Assembly: GCA_017591395.1 (NCBI GenBank)
Contig: WEDG01002559.1
Coordinates: 227,476-291,475, forward strand
Length of the DNA: 64,000 nucleotides
Direction: 5' to 3'
Source: Schistocephalus solidus
Lineage: Eukaryota; Platyhelminthes; Cestoda; Diphyllobothriidea; Diphyllobothriidae
Notes under the pieces: generated by a model
Database searches by the model: none
Told to the model about the DNA's origin: nothing
What the model saw: the letters and a program-made list of their open reading frames with translations, nothing else
Translations under genes and position numbers: made by a program
Shown here: one piece after another, positions 1-14,100 of the stretch
How positions within the stretch are numbered: the stretch's first letter is position 1
Layout: each line of letters opens with the position of its first letter

Positions 1-1981
1 TGTCATTTTTGCTGGTGGCTAGAAGAAAGTTCGTTCAAAAGCCGACGCACCGATTATCCTGCACGATAATTAATTTTGCAACCGTTCTCAAGTAATCTTT
101 TCGCATCTACCACACATTTCAAAATTTCGGTCAACATTTAATAAAATGGGATATCTACTCTATTTGCGGCAGGCTGTTCTCGTCAGGGTAACGTTATTCA
201 ACGTCCGTCCAACCGCATCAGCGAACCGTGCTGCGATGTGATTCCCCCACTCGCCAGTAGTACACGGTACACTCTTACAATTCAATCGTCGTTACCAACG
301 AACTGTGCCTGGTGTGCCCCGTAGCTGATACAGCCTCTGAAGATGAGTTCGAGTTGGAATCCGAAATATCAGGTGAATAAAATTCTTGTCCCTGATGTGC
401 CCCACAGCATCCGAATTGATGCGTTTACACACAGCGCTCATGGCGGCCACGCGACGGCCAATTAATTGGGTAGGAAGTTCCGCAAAATTAAGTCGGGAAG
501 TAGCCTGAAACAACTCTTAGCTTTACCGCCCCACATTCTGTACTGTTAATTTGGTCACTTCGCAAAATTGCAGGTGATCGGTCGCCTGGATGCCAGAAAA
601 GGAGAACCGACAGGTGCGGAGACACTAAACGGATTAGCCTGCGCTCACGTCGTTCTGAAGATCTTTTACAAATCCGCCAATATTTAGTTTACAAGCATGC
701 AACTCGCGTATACCGCAGTATAGCCAAATAATAGCAACTGGAAATGTTTTTTACTACAACGGCATACTGTCATTTCAACCACCCATTTAAGTAGCACGTC
801 GATGACGACCTTGTGACTAAGAGGCAGGAAGAAAGAGTAGCATTATACTTCTCTCCCTCTCATCCTATCTCCTATTTGCGCAGCACCTTTTTGGCCAGAA
901 ATCCGCCTGAAGCCTCCAACTGTCACAGGGAACATGCGGTCGTCTTTACAGGGGCCTAAGTCGGACAGGTGCTGGGATGCGCCGATTTGGGGCCCCTTTA
1001 TATTGGAGGCAGAGGCTGAAAGGTTAGGTTTGGGCGCGAATAAAAATTAGCGAGGACAGAGACGGCGGCGAGGGTGGGGGTGGGGGTGAATGAAACTGAC
1101 AGACTCTAAAAGGCATACACGCATGTTTTTTAGTAGCCTTTGAAAGAGAGCTTTAGATCAAACGTAAAGGAGTCCTTTGTTCTCTGAAGGGACGGGTTCG
1201 AGGCAGAGTGCCTCAAGCAAAACTAGCTGTTACGGCGGGGTTGGGAGGGGGCGCAGGCCAAAATAAAAATGGAAAAGCGTTAGAAACAAAACAACGAGCA
1301 CAGATAACGAAAAGCTGCCTTACTCAGTATGTTTTTCATGAACCTTGCAAAACCTGTTTTGATTGGCGGAAATGACGTGTTGGGGTGATGAGATTGGAGG
1401 ATGTTTGCGGTCGATGGATGGGTGCAGGGGATGGGAGGAGGGGGCAGTGTGAAGTGCGGGCAGATGGAAGCATCGGTTTGGAAGAACGAGGAAGAGGGCG
1501 GGGGTGAAAGAAGTGACAGAGTAAGAATGAAGAATTAGACAAACAAGAAAGAAGAACATCTAAATAGGTGCATCGAGAATTCCCTCAGGCAGAAAATAAG
1601 AGATTATGATATAGGCAAATAACAATCAATGCTAGTAGTGAGTCATTCTGGCTACGCATGTAACTGAACGCATGATAAAAATCATAAATTTAAAGGACCA
1701 AGAAGCCATCGAATACCCTTTTTGCTCAAGACTAGACTTTACAGGGCATTCAATGATAGGCGGTAACATCTGACAAAACAGGTCAATATATCTCTTTTTA
1801 ACCTATCCATTTCCTAGAGTACCTTTTGCTCAGGTGATGGTCTCGAGGCTGGAAAGGAAATTACCCTATTGAGTAGGCTAGGCAGGGTAAAATATACCAT
1901 TAAACTGAAAGGCACCAAGTGGCTAAATTTAAAAATTCTATGCTAGCTCTGTGAGGCGCCTGGTTACTCTAATTGGCTCAC
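1..1981. other. Intron of tensin-like gene; AT-rich repeat remnants
   Basis: No coding exon could be supported here. Bases about 20-155 resemble the right arm of the inverted-end element described at 2581-3480. Bases 332-376 hold a hammerhead-like motif. Bases 1020-1090 and 1380-1505 are G-rich or purine-rich with no gene. Confidence 0.5.
332..376 (+). ncRNA. Hammerhead ribozyme-like motif, Penelope type, diverged
   Basis: The core CTGAAGA (337-343), a GAGTTC/GAATCC stem II with one mismatch, and GAAA (363-366) are followed by a palindromic ATAT and the cleavage-type triplet ATC. Stem I is GCCT pairing with AGGT. The flanks align with the motif at 16261-16305, so both are copies of one repeat. 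Because helix III is only a palindromic core, cleavage would need a dimer, as known for hammerheads of Penelope-like elements. The stem II mismatch makes activity uncertain. Confidence 0.55.
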
Positions 1982-2107
1982 CTGACTTCTGGTTGGTGTG
2001 ATTCTGAGACTTGGCCACTCGGACAGCCAATCCGTAGGCGTCCTTGTAGGTGGTGCTGTCACGCACGAGGAAACTTCCCGGTGGTTGGTGTCGCAGGATG
2101 GCAATAG
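1982..2107 (-). CDS. Tensin-like exon with SH2 core
   Basis: A 126-nt exon with acceptor CTGATTTTTCAG before 2107 and donor GTGAGC at 1981. The first codon is completed as Ala from the previous exon. It encodes IAILRHQPPGSFLVRDSTTY followed by KDAYGLAVRV and KSQNHTNQKS. SFLVRDS carries the invariant SH2 Arg, and the spacing to AYGLAVRV is typical of tensins. The remaining half of SH2 is not found in bases 1-1981 and should lie past the left edge. Confidence 0.9.
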
Positions 2108-5100
2108 CTGAAAAATCAGCGCAGGAAAGAAAAGATGCTGTAGAATGGACCTAAGCGGGGTGTGTCAACTATTCGCAACCATATCCTATGCAGACGAAAA
2201 GCAGCATCATTCTGGAGTTACCGACCTGCGGTTTAGAAACCATAACTGAAATTCAAACTCTTTGTTTTTTAAGTAGTTTAAAATTCTTATAGGGGTTGTG
2301 CCGTCCGTCTCAGAGAGGCTAGTAGATTTGGGCGTGAGTATCACTTGGCCGAAGCGCTGACGGCTGTTTCATCGCACCAACAGTCTTTACCTGTGCACTC
2401 TTAGGAGCGCCATCAAAAAATTTCCAAATATCCAGCCCCGGTTGGCAGAAAAGGGAAGTAACCGGACCTAGAACTTTCTAGGTCCGACATATCTTCCTCA
2501 ATTTCTGCATGTGAAATGACTATCTTCAGACACAAGAAGCCAGCTGCACTATTTGTCTTACTGCTACTACAGTAGATTCCATATTTCATGCAATGTCGAC
2601 CGAAATTCTGAAATGTGGTTTCGATTCGAACAAATTACTTAAGTAGGGTTGTTAGATTGATTATCCTACAGCCTAGTTCCAAGATATTTCAGCCACGGTA
2701 GGATACCAGCTTAAACATGAGCTTCTTTCCGACCGCCTGCAATAAGAATACGCTGTAAAAAATGACAATTTAAGTAGTATATATTATTTTCTCTGATTTT
2801 CACTGTCCTTAGAAATGTAAATATATTTTTAAGAAAACATGCATAAAAGATTTCTTATCATACTCATTTGGTAGCAAATCACTCTTCTCGAAAGTATCCA
2901 CTTAGAGAAAGGGTAACTATTAATTTAAGGACATTTTCTTTACTATCGAATAATTTAGAAACTTACCGCATTCAAAGTTTGCGAAATACATGCTGTATAC
3001 ATTCTGCGCAAGAAAAATCGAGCATTTCTCTACAATTTTAGGAAGATGTCACACAGTTCTCATAACGTTTTGTAGTAGACGTGCATCGTGTCGTTAAACT
3101 TATTGCACACCATTATAACTTGACGGATACGATGTATTATGAATGCACATTACATGGTCCAAAAAAATCTCATAATTAGAAAATCTTTTGAAAGCAAAAG
3201 ATACTCTTTCTTCGAGTATAACATTTGGAGAAGATAAAATTGCAATTTATAATGACGGTGAAAATCAGGGAAAAAATATATACTACTAATTTGGCCATTT
3301 TTACAGAGTATGCTGTTTGCAGGTGGTCAATTAAAAGTAGCTCGTGCCAAAGCCGGCACCCTACTGTGACTGAAATATCTTGGGAGTAAGCTGTCTGATA
3401 ACCAATACTACAAACATACTTGCGTAATTTGCTCGAATCATAAACATATTTTAGAATTTCGGTCGATATTTCATGAGATAGGGAGTCAAAAGTATCTTTT
3501 ATTTTGATTTTGTGACGGATGCAGAATGATAGGTGAGATTGTCATATTGTTGAAGAAATAAGGGTAAATTTTCCATCCTCTTAACCCCCAGGGTAAATAA
3601 TATTGCACTGTCCTTGCAATATAAAGTATACCACGTAAACGGTGAAAAACGAAAATGGCCATGCATTGGAAAATCTTTTCAATTCTTTCAGCCTTTTCTG
3701 ATCGGTATGTTGAAAGTATACCTGGAGTTAAGACTCTCTGCGAACTAATTGCCGGCAGAGAAGAGGAGATTAACAAAAATGTGAAATGAACAGAACCAAG
3801 GTCGATAATCCCCTGCGACGGGGATCTTAAGTGGCCGCTGCTAAGGCTCCAGCTAGTCGGTTTTTGCCGGACAAATGAACCAAACAGACTGCGTACCAAA
3901 CAAATTAATAAACTTATAAGAGCTTAGTTGATGCCTCCAGAAGCAAGAAAAAAAAATCAGTTAAAATTCACCCTCCTGTCGGGAAATCTTCAGTCGATAC
4001 CAGGCAGGAGCTGTCTCTTGAACCTGCATCAGTGTAGGCGACCCCGAAAACGTGACCGGCGACTTCCGAGTCCAAACCGTTTGATGTGCGTCCCTCTGTT
4101 GGATGACTGTGTTGGAGGCTCGCAGTGTCTGTTCGCTGCCACGCTCCTTGAAGCCGCCAAGGTCACTCAAAGCCCCTCCTGAGATCCGCCGGGATGACAA
4201 AAAGGAGGCTAAATTTCGCAAGGTGGAACAGAAACGATTAAACTAATATAAAACATCTACTAGTAATTATTTAAGTAACCATGGTAGATTTAGTTAAACA
4301 AATAATTGGCTTAAGCATCCGAGAAAACTCACTAGATCCAGAGTGGTTTTGACGAGAGATGTCAACTGCCGAGGCTTGTTTCCCAAAATTCCTGAAAAAT
4401 GATAGACCAATTGCCAGGAAAACAGTAAGATACTTTTTCATCATAAAATTAGTTAGAGAAATCAAAATTATTGCTCTGAGAATTGAGGCTCAAAACCATT
4501 TTCTTACGTCATATTCTTCACCGCACGCGGCCGTTGACTGGGATAGACATTATCGACTCGGTTGAGGCCTGAAACAAGAGCATAAAGAAACAATAAACGC
4601 ATAAGCGAACTCCAAATGTCTAGCTAGCTCACATTTGGCGCCCATATGGAGACAACTTTAAATTGCGCAGCTAGAAGTTGGAGCTGGTCGCCGCAGTCGA
4701 AGGGCTTAAACCGCGCAGTTGTACTTTATGCAAATTTCCGAAATCTCCACACAAAGCATGCACCCAATAGAAAAGAAAATTCACCTCAAGACCAGAAATC
4801 TAGCATGGGAGAATTAGGGGACTTGGGTGGTTATTGAGTCAGAAAAGTAGAAGTACAACACAAAGGTGCAGCCAAAGTCAATCTAACTAATCTGCTTTCT
4901 GTAGATATAAATGTTTGTTCCTACACAGTCTTGCCTGATCTATTCCACGGGTTTGGGTTTGAGATAAGGGGGTAAGGAAGAGTGCACTAAACGTATTTTT
5001 AAACAAAATCGTCATTTTAAACTGGAATTTTCTTTATAGACCAACAACTACCAGGAATGACGACATCCACGACAGAGGCAGCCATCAATCTCTCAAATTC

Positions 5101-8100
5101 CGATTCAGTGTTTTTCCACCAAAAGGTTTTTACATTTACTTATTTCTGGCACGTCGGACAAGAGAACCATAGTTTGGTCTTTGCAAGAATACGTTCACCA
5201 ACCAGATTAGTTTCATCCGCCGACTACAATAAGCTTTACTCAGAGCCTGAAAGATCGTTCACATCCTCATTCATTACAAATAACGATCGAATACAAAATC
5301 TAAAGCATGCTATAGGAGCTAAAAAGATTTGTGCAAGTAGATGCGATCACTAAAGTCAGCATGGATGAAACAGTTTTCTCCCCCCGGTGTTTCCCTTATC
5401 TTACCTTTGAGCAATAAACGCGTTTAAAGCTTAAACTTAACCGATGATTCGACTTTCCCCCAAAAGGTTATTGACTTACTGCTTCAAGAACTTGCGGAGC
5501 TAGAGTCAATTTTAAACTGTTCATCATGAAAATCATCTTGATGTGGGGTCATCAGTGGCTCCTGATCCACCATTCCTTCTGACTGAAAATTGCGATTACC
5601 CTGTAGAAGCCTTCATTTTCCAGTTGAGACCAATGTTTCTGCTAAATGTAAAAGCTTTGCATGAAGACACGGCAAGAAACAATCTCGACATCCGGATTCA
5701 AAACGTGTGACATTTGTTAGAGCGTATGCGAAGGCAGATGACTTGTTTTTTTTCTGCTCCCAGTTCTCTTCCGGTCGCCTGCGAAGAATTATGCGGACTA
5801 AGACCAAATTTTGAAATTAACAACATGGTTGACTAAAGCTAAAGAGTGGTAGTAGGTGGTGAAAAGCTAACAATAGCGTCATCCCAAGCGGCCCAACGAA
5901 ACATCATTATGAAATAAGTATTGCTTTATATTAATATGCTATCTTGATATCAGCTACCCTTAAAGTATTTTAATAAATTATTATGCAAATCGTATTTCCT
6001 TCGGAAATTAAACAAACTGGAGCCCGGATGCCAGCCCGGGCACGCCAGTGGATCCAGTGGTGAGCCGAATACTCCCCCACCTTAAGCGGAACAAGATCAG
6101 TGAAGCATGCGTGTCTGTATGTTGGCTGTTTTCGAATATAGCTTAGTTATAACGCAAAAGCTTAAACGCAGACCGATTCTGAAAAATGTTTGCGCCAGAG
6201 TATTTACTCTAAATTTACACATTTATTTCTTCGGAACTTCAAACAAGGCAGCAAAATAGCCGCAGCTACTGGGTTACCATATTATGAGCGGACCCAAAAA
6301 TCCCAATTATTTATCTATTTTTTAACATTTAAGATAAAATATTTAAAAAACATTAATTCCCTTCAAGAAACCGTTCAGAAGATTATATGCACTTGCCCCA
6401 ATGGATTTTCCCTAGTCCAAGGCATTTTAATGTTCTTCTGAACTAATGCTGTTAAGTGCTTTTGGCGATTATTTCTTAACCTCTTCTGCGTTCAGAAAAA
6501 AGCTTCAACTTCAGGTTTTTCTTCATTCTTAGGAATAAGGAGACGCCACAGAGACTAGATCGGGTGAGTTAAGGGGGAGAGTGAGAAACTGTGGGGTGGG
6601 TTTTGAGCCTCGTGTGGGCAGGTGCGTTGACGTGATGAAGCAGCCAGACTTCAGGTCATTTTTTTCTTCCTGCCTCACGCAATCGCTTTAGCACTTTGAG
6701 GTAGTAATGCTGGTTCACTGTGGTACCATTAGGAATGAATTCCAGGTGAACGACTCATTGGATGTGAAAAAAACCAACCACCGTGAAACTGAAATTTGAT
6801 TTCACTTTCGGCGACTTTTTGGTCTGGGTGCTGAAGCTGTCCTCCTGTCTTTCTCCCACCTCTCCTCGGAGCGCTGCCTCGTTCCGTTCCGCAAGTTAAT
6901 CACATCCTGTGCATGCCAATCCCACGTGAATTCACAGCTTTTTGATGGTGTGTAAGTCCTTGGTGCTATGACTAGCTGGCTCCTGATTAAAATTTCAGAT
7001 CTCTTATACCCAGAGTTGCAGCATGGTTTGCTGATAATGACAAACGCTCCCAGAAACGGGTATTCGCGGCTTTCTTCGCTAATACATACTCGGATGCCGA
7101 CTGATGCGATATATGATAGTTTCATCTGTCATACCACTAAAACGTCTCAGTTATTTTAACATAGTTTTTCCGAGCTGTGAAGTTAAAATACCCAGAAGGG
7201 CTAAGAAGAAGGAGCAAATGTCCAACATATTCAGTATAGAACACTTAACAGTCTTCTTCAGCTAACTCCACCATAAATCCCAAGGTAAGAACGTAATATG
7301 CGACCCAAGTCAGGGAACAAAGGATAGGTCAGCGTGTAATACGCGACCTTACTGTATGCCAATGTAACTCTAATTCTCTCCATTGTGCTCTTTAGGGTTA
7401 GCATTCGTTGCTGGGTAAGTAGTGCCGTAGGCCCTATGACGACCGAAGTATCGGGTCAAATAAAAACTTTCCAAGCAGTGACTATTAGGACGCCGCAGTT
7501 GTTTCAAAACGCATCCATTTTACTTTGATAATAAAAGATCGCGCAGAGCAGGCTTCATTCTTACTCCCCAAAAGGGTTCTGAATAAAAGTTGATCAGTTC
7601 AGGTTGGAATGACATCGCGGATGGTGGTCGGAATGAGGCAACGTCTCGTATTCCGCAGTAGCAGCAAGAAACTTGCACGACCCTACTAACGTGGCAACGG
7701 ATGCTTACCCTAAAGAAAACAAGGGATAAGGTTGGGATTAGGTTTGAACTCTCCTTTACTTCATTTAAGCTTCATCCATAAAAATCCTATTACCACCGGT
7801 CCTATATTATTCGCTGACCCCTCCTTTGTTCCCTGAGTTGGGTCGCATAATGCGTTCTTGTCAGCCCAGAATTTAAAATAATTTTATAAAATTTAACTGC
7901 TGACATACGTATTCAGAATTCAAACGACTCAAACACTGTGCATGCAACAGCACAAAATCGTTGACACACATGTCTGGGCTTTTTAGCTAGTACGCGTGTG
8001 CTGTGAGTGTGGTGAATCATTCAGTGCTCTTACACTACTGATAGCAACTTGGCAGGTTGGGAATAATACGCGGTTCGAATATTCATGTCAGCTTTCGGAC

Positions 8101-11100
8101 CGATACTAAGAGATTTAATCTTGAGAGTTTATTTCAAGGTTACACATTCATTTCTGAGGAAATTAAAAGAAGGTCAATGAATTAGACACTTGGAAGGTAA
8201 ATTACTAACGAACGCCTTCAAAGTTCTCTCTTATTTTGAAAAAAACTGACCTTCCATCATTGAGGAGGCGGCAGCTCTGGGTGGTTGGGAGAGTGTTGTC
8301 GTGGAACCCATACGAGAATCCAGGTCCTGCACTCCCTTGCCAATTGGCTGCAGGGTTATTGTCTCCAACTCCTCAAAGGCGCGTCGTTCAGGCTGTAGGA
8401 GGAAACAGTGAACAAAAGCTTTTAATCCCGACACTCAAGATGTTGAGTGAAAGGATGGGGCCATTAGTGCAAGTCCATATTAACAGGGAAAGGACCAGAG
8501 GCCACCTGGTTTTTTTCCTTTAAAAAGCTTCCCGATATCCTAATAGGAATGAAGTTTAAGTCGTATTTCACCTAGCCAATCAGAGTTGGCATATGACAGG
8601 TCATGGACTGACCTTTGAATCCTGCCGTGTGCATGTGCAGGAAATGCGCGGACTGTGATTGGCTAATGTGGTTTGGTATGTGTTCAAATAACTAAACTTT
8701 TCTACACAAGAGATGGGGTGGGGGGGGGGCAGAGCGCCCCATTTCAACACCTGAATCCCAAAATGCCCAGCTTATTAAGGGATTCCAAGTCGGTTGTTTA
8801 TGCTGAGGAATTGTTAACTAACAGAAATTCAGATTCTGTGCCTTCTGTACCGACTTCCAATGGTAAAAAGTTGGGAAAATTACGTCGGTCACCTCAGTCC
8901 TCCTTCTGAAGAATGCTTCGAGGATCAGGGCTTGCAACGGGTGCTAGTATGGAATGGAAGACGCTGACACATCGCCCCCTCACCGGCCTTGCGTTGCAAT
9001 TCTTCCACCGCAGACCCTTTGTTAGTTAGCAAACGCTTACCCGCATCTCTGATTCATTATCGGTATACGTGTGACGTAGGAGCTGAAAACCCTAACCACG
9101 TGACGGACAAAAAGGCAATGTCGAAGCTCAAGGCTTCCTCAGGAAAATGGTTTTCTTTCTGATTTATCAGCAGTTTGATAACCGTCGATTACGACGAGGC
9201 CCCAGTTGTGCCCCACGCCAAGGTGGGCACAGGGACGGTCACCTACACATGAATCAGTTGATAGTGGTAGTGGACCTACGCTGAATTTACCGGACTCTCT
9301 CCTCTTCAGCCACCTGGGCCCGGTATCGCAGCAGGGTCAAGAAGACCGGAGGCGAACTGGAGCGCAGATAGCTGACCTGGCGTAAACCCGCGCCAAGGTG
9401 TGCCGTCACACCTTGTCCGCGCACAAAGAACCAGTATTTATTAGACGAGAAGGCTGGTCGGACGCCGGAACAATTACTTTTTATTCCGAGCTTTCAAAGT
9501 GGTGCAGGGTTCCATCATAAGGGGTGGTAGCAGTAACAGAAAACAGCTACACTTAAAGGGGGCAATAACCAATGAATGATCAACGACTCAAGTCTGGAGG
9601 TGATTGCGTAGTTTCTGTAGACCTGCGTCAGAGATATATATCGATTGATTGACTTCCCATCCAACGACCAGGCTTCATTCAACTCTCGGCTGCTCTTGTT
9701 TCCGACTTGGATGATCATCTTGACACCCATGGGCAACTCCATGTAATAGTTCATCACCACGTTCCACGACCAGCTTAGGGTCATGTATGCGCGATCCGAG
9801 AATGCGTTCAATCTGATCTGTGTAGTGAAAAGGATAGTTTACACATGGGATGCGATACAATACCCTAAATTAATCTTTGGGAGTTTGGTCGGTCTTTGCT
9901 TTCCATCACCCTGCCGCGCATGGCAGCTTTGGGTTGGTCTACAATCCCAACACCTATATAGTCCGTTAACAACGCATTCAGCCGCTTCTGGACGGTCCTT
10001 GATGTATGGCTGATCGCGCTATATCTTTGGTTGTGTTTCCGATTGGGTCCTCCAAGGCCAAACACGTAGACATGGACTTATAAGCGCATTTGGATAGCCA
10101 TTCCGCATAATCTGGTTGCGGAGCTGTCGGGCCTATCGTACGTTTTACCGGAGGCTTACTGCAATGAGTCTGAATCCGTTTGAAGAGCGTTCTCACATCG
10201 CTTAGTTTTGAGCCAATGGGTGGTTTCTATGAAAGCTAAGGAGTTATATTGTGTTTGTTGCCTTCCTGTAGTCACCATAACGGCTCCAAAAGACCGGATT
10301 GTGCTCAATGAAGGACTCATTTTTTAGCTCCTACAGGGCCCTGGACACCTGAACGGCTACGAGAGCACAGAATAATAAACTAATTGTTCCGGTGCTCCAT
10401 CAGCCTTCTTCTTTCCTCTCACAAACACCTGGAACTCGAACTTTCGCATACATTCTTGGACCTAAATTTTTATGATTTATCGCTAACCCACTCACAGTCT
10501 CCTGCAGCATTTCGCTCGCTGGCAGTCCTTATAACGATATCCCGTGATGTTGATTAACGGTACGCTACAATAGCTCACATGCATTATTCAATCCATCGAT
10601 TGACATGACGTTCACGCCAGGGTGAGTCAAATTAGAATGTGAAGGTAGGAAACCGCAACGAAATGCCTCTGATGATCCGGATGGAAGACGTGAATAGTGG
10701 GTCTGACAGGCTGCTCCGATGTGTTTTTCCTGTCTCAGGCATACCTTCGGAGTTTGACGCCCTGCGACGTAGAGTCAGAATTTCTGAGCCGTACCGCTAA
10801 CCGTGTCCTTGAAGGGATGCACAGGTCACGCTAGTTTTCCTTATCCAAACTTACTTTTGCCCTCGTGAGAAGAAAGCGATAGGGGCAACCAGGCCTAAGA
10901 ACGCTAGACAGAACGTACAGTAGGCATCAGAATTTCATTTTTTTGAATGCACGTCTTTCTGCCCATCTGCGAAAGAAATAAGAGGGATGAAATTTTTCAA
11001 ATTTCCCTTATGTTCTTATAAATTCGTACACTTTTTTAAAGAGGCAAGCACAAAAGTATCTCATCTTACATTCCGTTTGCAGCAGATTACGTCTTATTAA

Positions 11101-14100
11101 AATTGTATACTCGACGAACGGGTACCAGGTCACTTCACAGATTTTGTCGTTGCACTTGCGTGTACTGCTTTCAAAGTACATGCTGTACACTTGCCAGATT
11201 AGGATTATAACCTACTCCTCTATACTATAAAGAAGGTGCCGTTTGAGGCTCAAAATTTTTCAAGTCTACATGAACAACGTGCTGCTATGATAACATTTGA
11301 GTGGACCTTTCACAGTCTCAAGAAATCCCATAATCAGAAACTTCTAAACCCGAAAGATATCTTTTGATTGAGTAGAAAATCCACATAAGACGTAATTTAC
11401 CCCAGAAAGTATGCGAGAAAGGATATTTTTCTGTAGGCCTTCTATAATATATGATAAAGTTTATAAGAGCACCGAGCATAGCAGGAAAATATTTTATACT
11501 GATTAGGTAGCAACGTTGAGCCAGTTTGAATTCCACAGGCGGTCTGAAAGACACGCACTCAAAAGCTGGTATTTTGGCTAATGAATATTACTTTTCGAGC
11601 ACCACACAGTTCGGTGGAAATGTAAAATTACAAATGAAATAGCGATAAAACCTTGTATGCAAATGTCCAAATATGTTTTTTAGAAGTCAAAAAGTCGAAC
11701 AATTAGACGCCGGGTCAGTAGGGACGCTAGGTACAAGCATGAAAGTGGGACACCCTAGCAGCGCCTTTTATAAGTAACTTGATCTCACGAATATACTTTA
11801 ACGCATATGGATCACAGGTACCATGACTGGTCAGAACTGAGGCCTTGCAACTCACATCCGACCCTGAACGAATGAACGGTTGGGAGAGGGAAGTAAAAGT
11901 AAACTAAACTCATCATCATCATCACCACCACTACCATCACCGAACAGTTGGGGTCTGCGCCTGAGGTCCCTTAGCAATTGAAGAACCTTCGAAGAGGGCT
12001 AGGGGAATAACACGCGAACGTTATGCACTGCAAACAGGACCTCTCCTCCAGCGAGTTTTGCCTTCGACCTCCCGGTTCTTGAACGTAAATTCATCCCAGT
12101 CCAGTGTATATATGTGACTGTGAAGCTCAAATTGTTAGTTTTGTGAAGGACCAGGACAGTCGACGTGAACATGGTGAAGGGAAGAGGAAGTGAGGCCACC
12201 ATCGGAAAATCCACCTCCATGACAAAATCAGTTCATTTTGCCCTGTGCTTAAGCTGACGCATTCGAATCCATAATGACGCACTATCAGCCGTGGGACAAC
12301 TCAGTCTTTCTCTCAGGACGGAGAGTCAGGCCGAAATAACTCCTTTTTTAACGTTGCCCTTATGACATTTTAACGTATGTGAGATCTGATCTGCCCTTGC
12401 AGAAGCCCGTTAATGTTGCGGGGAACCGGTCGTGTGTGCGACGCTCACAGACGGACTGGTTCAGTTTGTCAGCCGCAACCATCACCTCTCTTCTTGACTC
12501 GGTCTCGCCGTTAGTGAGGGAAGTGTGAATGTCGTAGATGCCGCTCGAGGTACCAACACTGCGTCCCACCGCGGGGCGCTCGGCGGATATCGCCGCTTTC
12601 AGTCGTCCAACTGCCATGTTTCAGGATTGACTCGAACAACCAGCTGGCACAAGCGGAAGGGTGTTGGCTGGGGGTGGGGTTAGGTCACTTCAGCTCGAAT
12701 GTAACGCGTTTTCTCACTCTAAACAACCCAACCCTGCTTTGGAACTATCACTGTGCGTTCTCTCTCGGGGCCATGATGGTTGTGTGAATCGACAGTATAC
12801 TTTCGTCTAGCTCCGAACCGAGAGTGAGGTAGCGGTGTTCACTGATTGCGACCTATTCGGTATTCTCACTGGCGTTTGATTAAAGAAGCACAGTTTGAAA
12901 AAGGTCTGATACGGGCTGAGTTATGACCCTTGTCACCTGTGGTACGCCTAGATGGGTCGTTCGGCTTTGCTATGCACTGCATTCACGGCCACCTTCTCTT
13001 CTCCCTGCCACCGGATGTCGGCGGTGGGGGGGGGGGGGGGAATGAGAAGAGAGATGGCATAAAAGCCTACTTTACTAAGTCACAGCTTCGCTTGCCCTGT
13101 TGGCTTGCGTCGTTAATATAAATGATTGAACCAACAGCACGTGTGTGCATCAGGCTGCAATAGCTCCTTCTTAATGTGACTCTTACGACACTACCACTTA
13201 GCTGTGCTTTGAGCCACCTCTCTTCTGCTGCGGTGTTCTTGTTTGTGGTGGAACCCCTGGTTTTTGTTGTCCTGGGGGCAGGTTGTGCTGTGGCGCGCGA
13301 AGACAGATATGCCGGTCCTGTCAGTCATTGCGCCCACCACCGCATCAGAGAACTGACCGGCTCGGAAGCTGGCCCGATTCTAGTGGGTGGGTCGGCAACT
13401 CAGTGCACTTTACTCACTATAAATAAGCTGGTGCGCTTAAAGCTATCATGGGGCGCTAAAAGCCGTGGCTTAGAAGGTTGCCAACTGACGGGAACACTCG
13501 GACCGCGTGATCAGTCCAGTGCGTGTTTCCACGGAGTGGCTGACTAGCTGACTGGAGAGTCAGGGTGCAATGGTTCCTTCTAACTGTGGTCTTTATGGTA
13601 CTCACTCAGTTGGGATGTGTTGGAGGGTTCTTGTTTGTGTTCAACCGCAGTGCGTGTGTATGCACCCTCTCCCACCTCTGGTCTTCTTGATTCTGCCTTG
13701 ATCCCCGGCCCAAGTGGGGGAGTGAAACAGAGAGTAAGGTAGGTGCAACGCTAGTCTGTTCTCACTATAATCCACCGTAAGTCACCGTTCCTGTACCACC
13801 CTGATGTGCCGCATACAGTGGATATCGTCAGACTACGACTGTCTAACTATCGTATGTGTGTGCGAGCAAGATTCATGTTTAAAAGTGGGACTGATGTGAG
13901 AGCAATCGGGGTGTCTGCTGGTTTCGTGTGAACAAAGTTTACAGTCAAAGATGCTACCTTCTCCCATCCGAATATCAAACCCGAGCAGGCGTTCATGCCA
14001 AGGGCCTTAAAGGCACCAGCCATACCTGAATGGTCGACATAGAGTGGTAGTGCTGTCGTCGTTGCATTTGCTGCTGATGCAGATCACTGGACGAGCCAAT

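Larger units (their letters stand above)
8393..14025. other. Intron of tensin-like gene with several repeats
   Basis: A 5.6-kb intron. It contains a small CCAAT-ended inverted repeat (8572-8672), a GC-rich b-module copy (9180-9420, minus), a GIY-YIG endonuclease relic (9500-10200, minus) and an a-b module copy (13040-13870, plus). Between them the sequence is AT-rich and I see no further exon in the required phase. Confidence 0.5.

Noticed and set aside
12360..12617. Minus-strand 85-residue open frame in a tensin intron
   Set aside because: No domain or convincing splice sites, and the flanking exons already join in phase without it.
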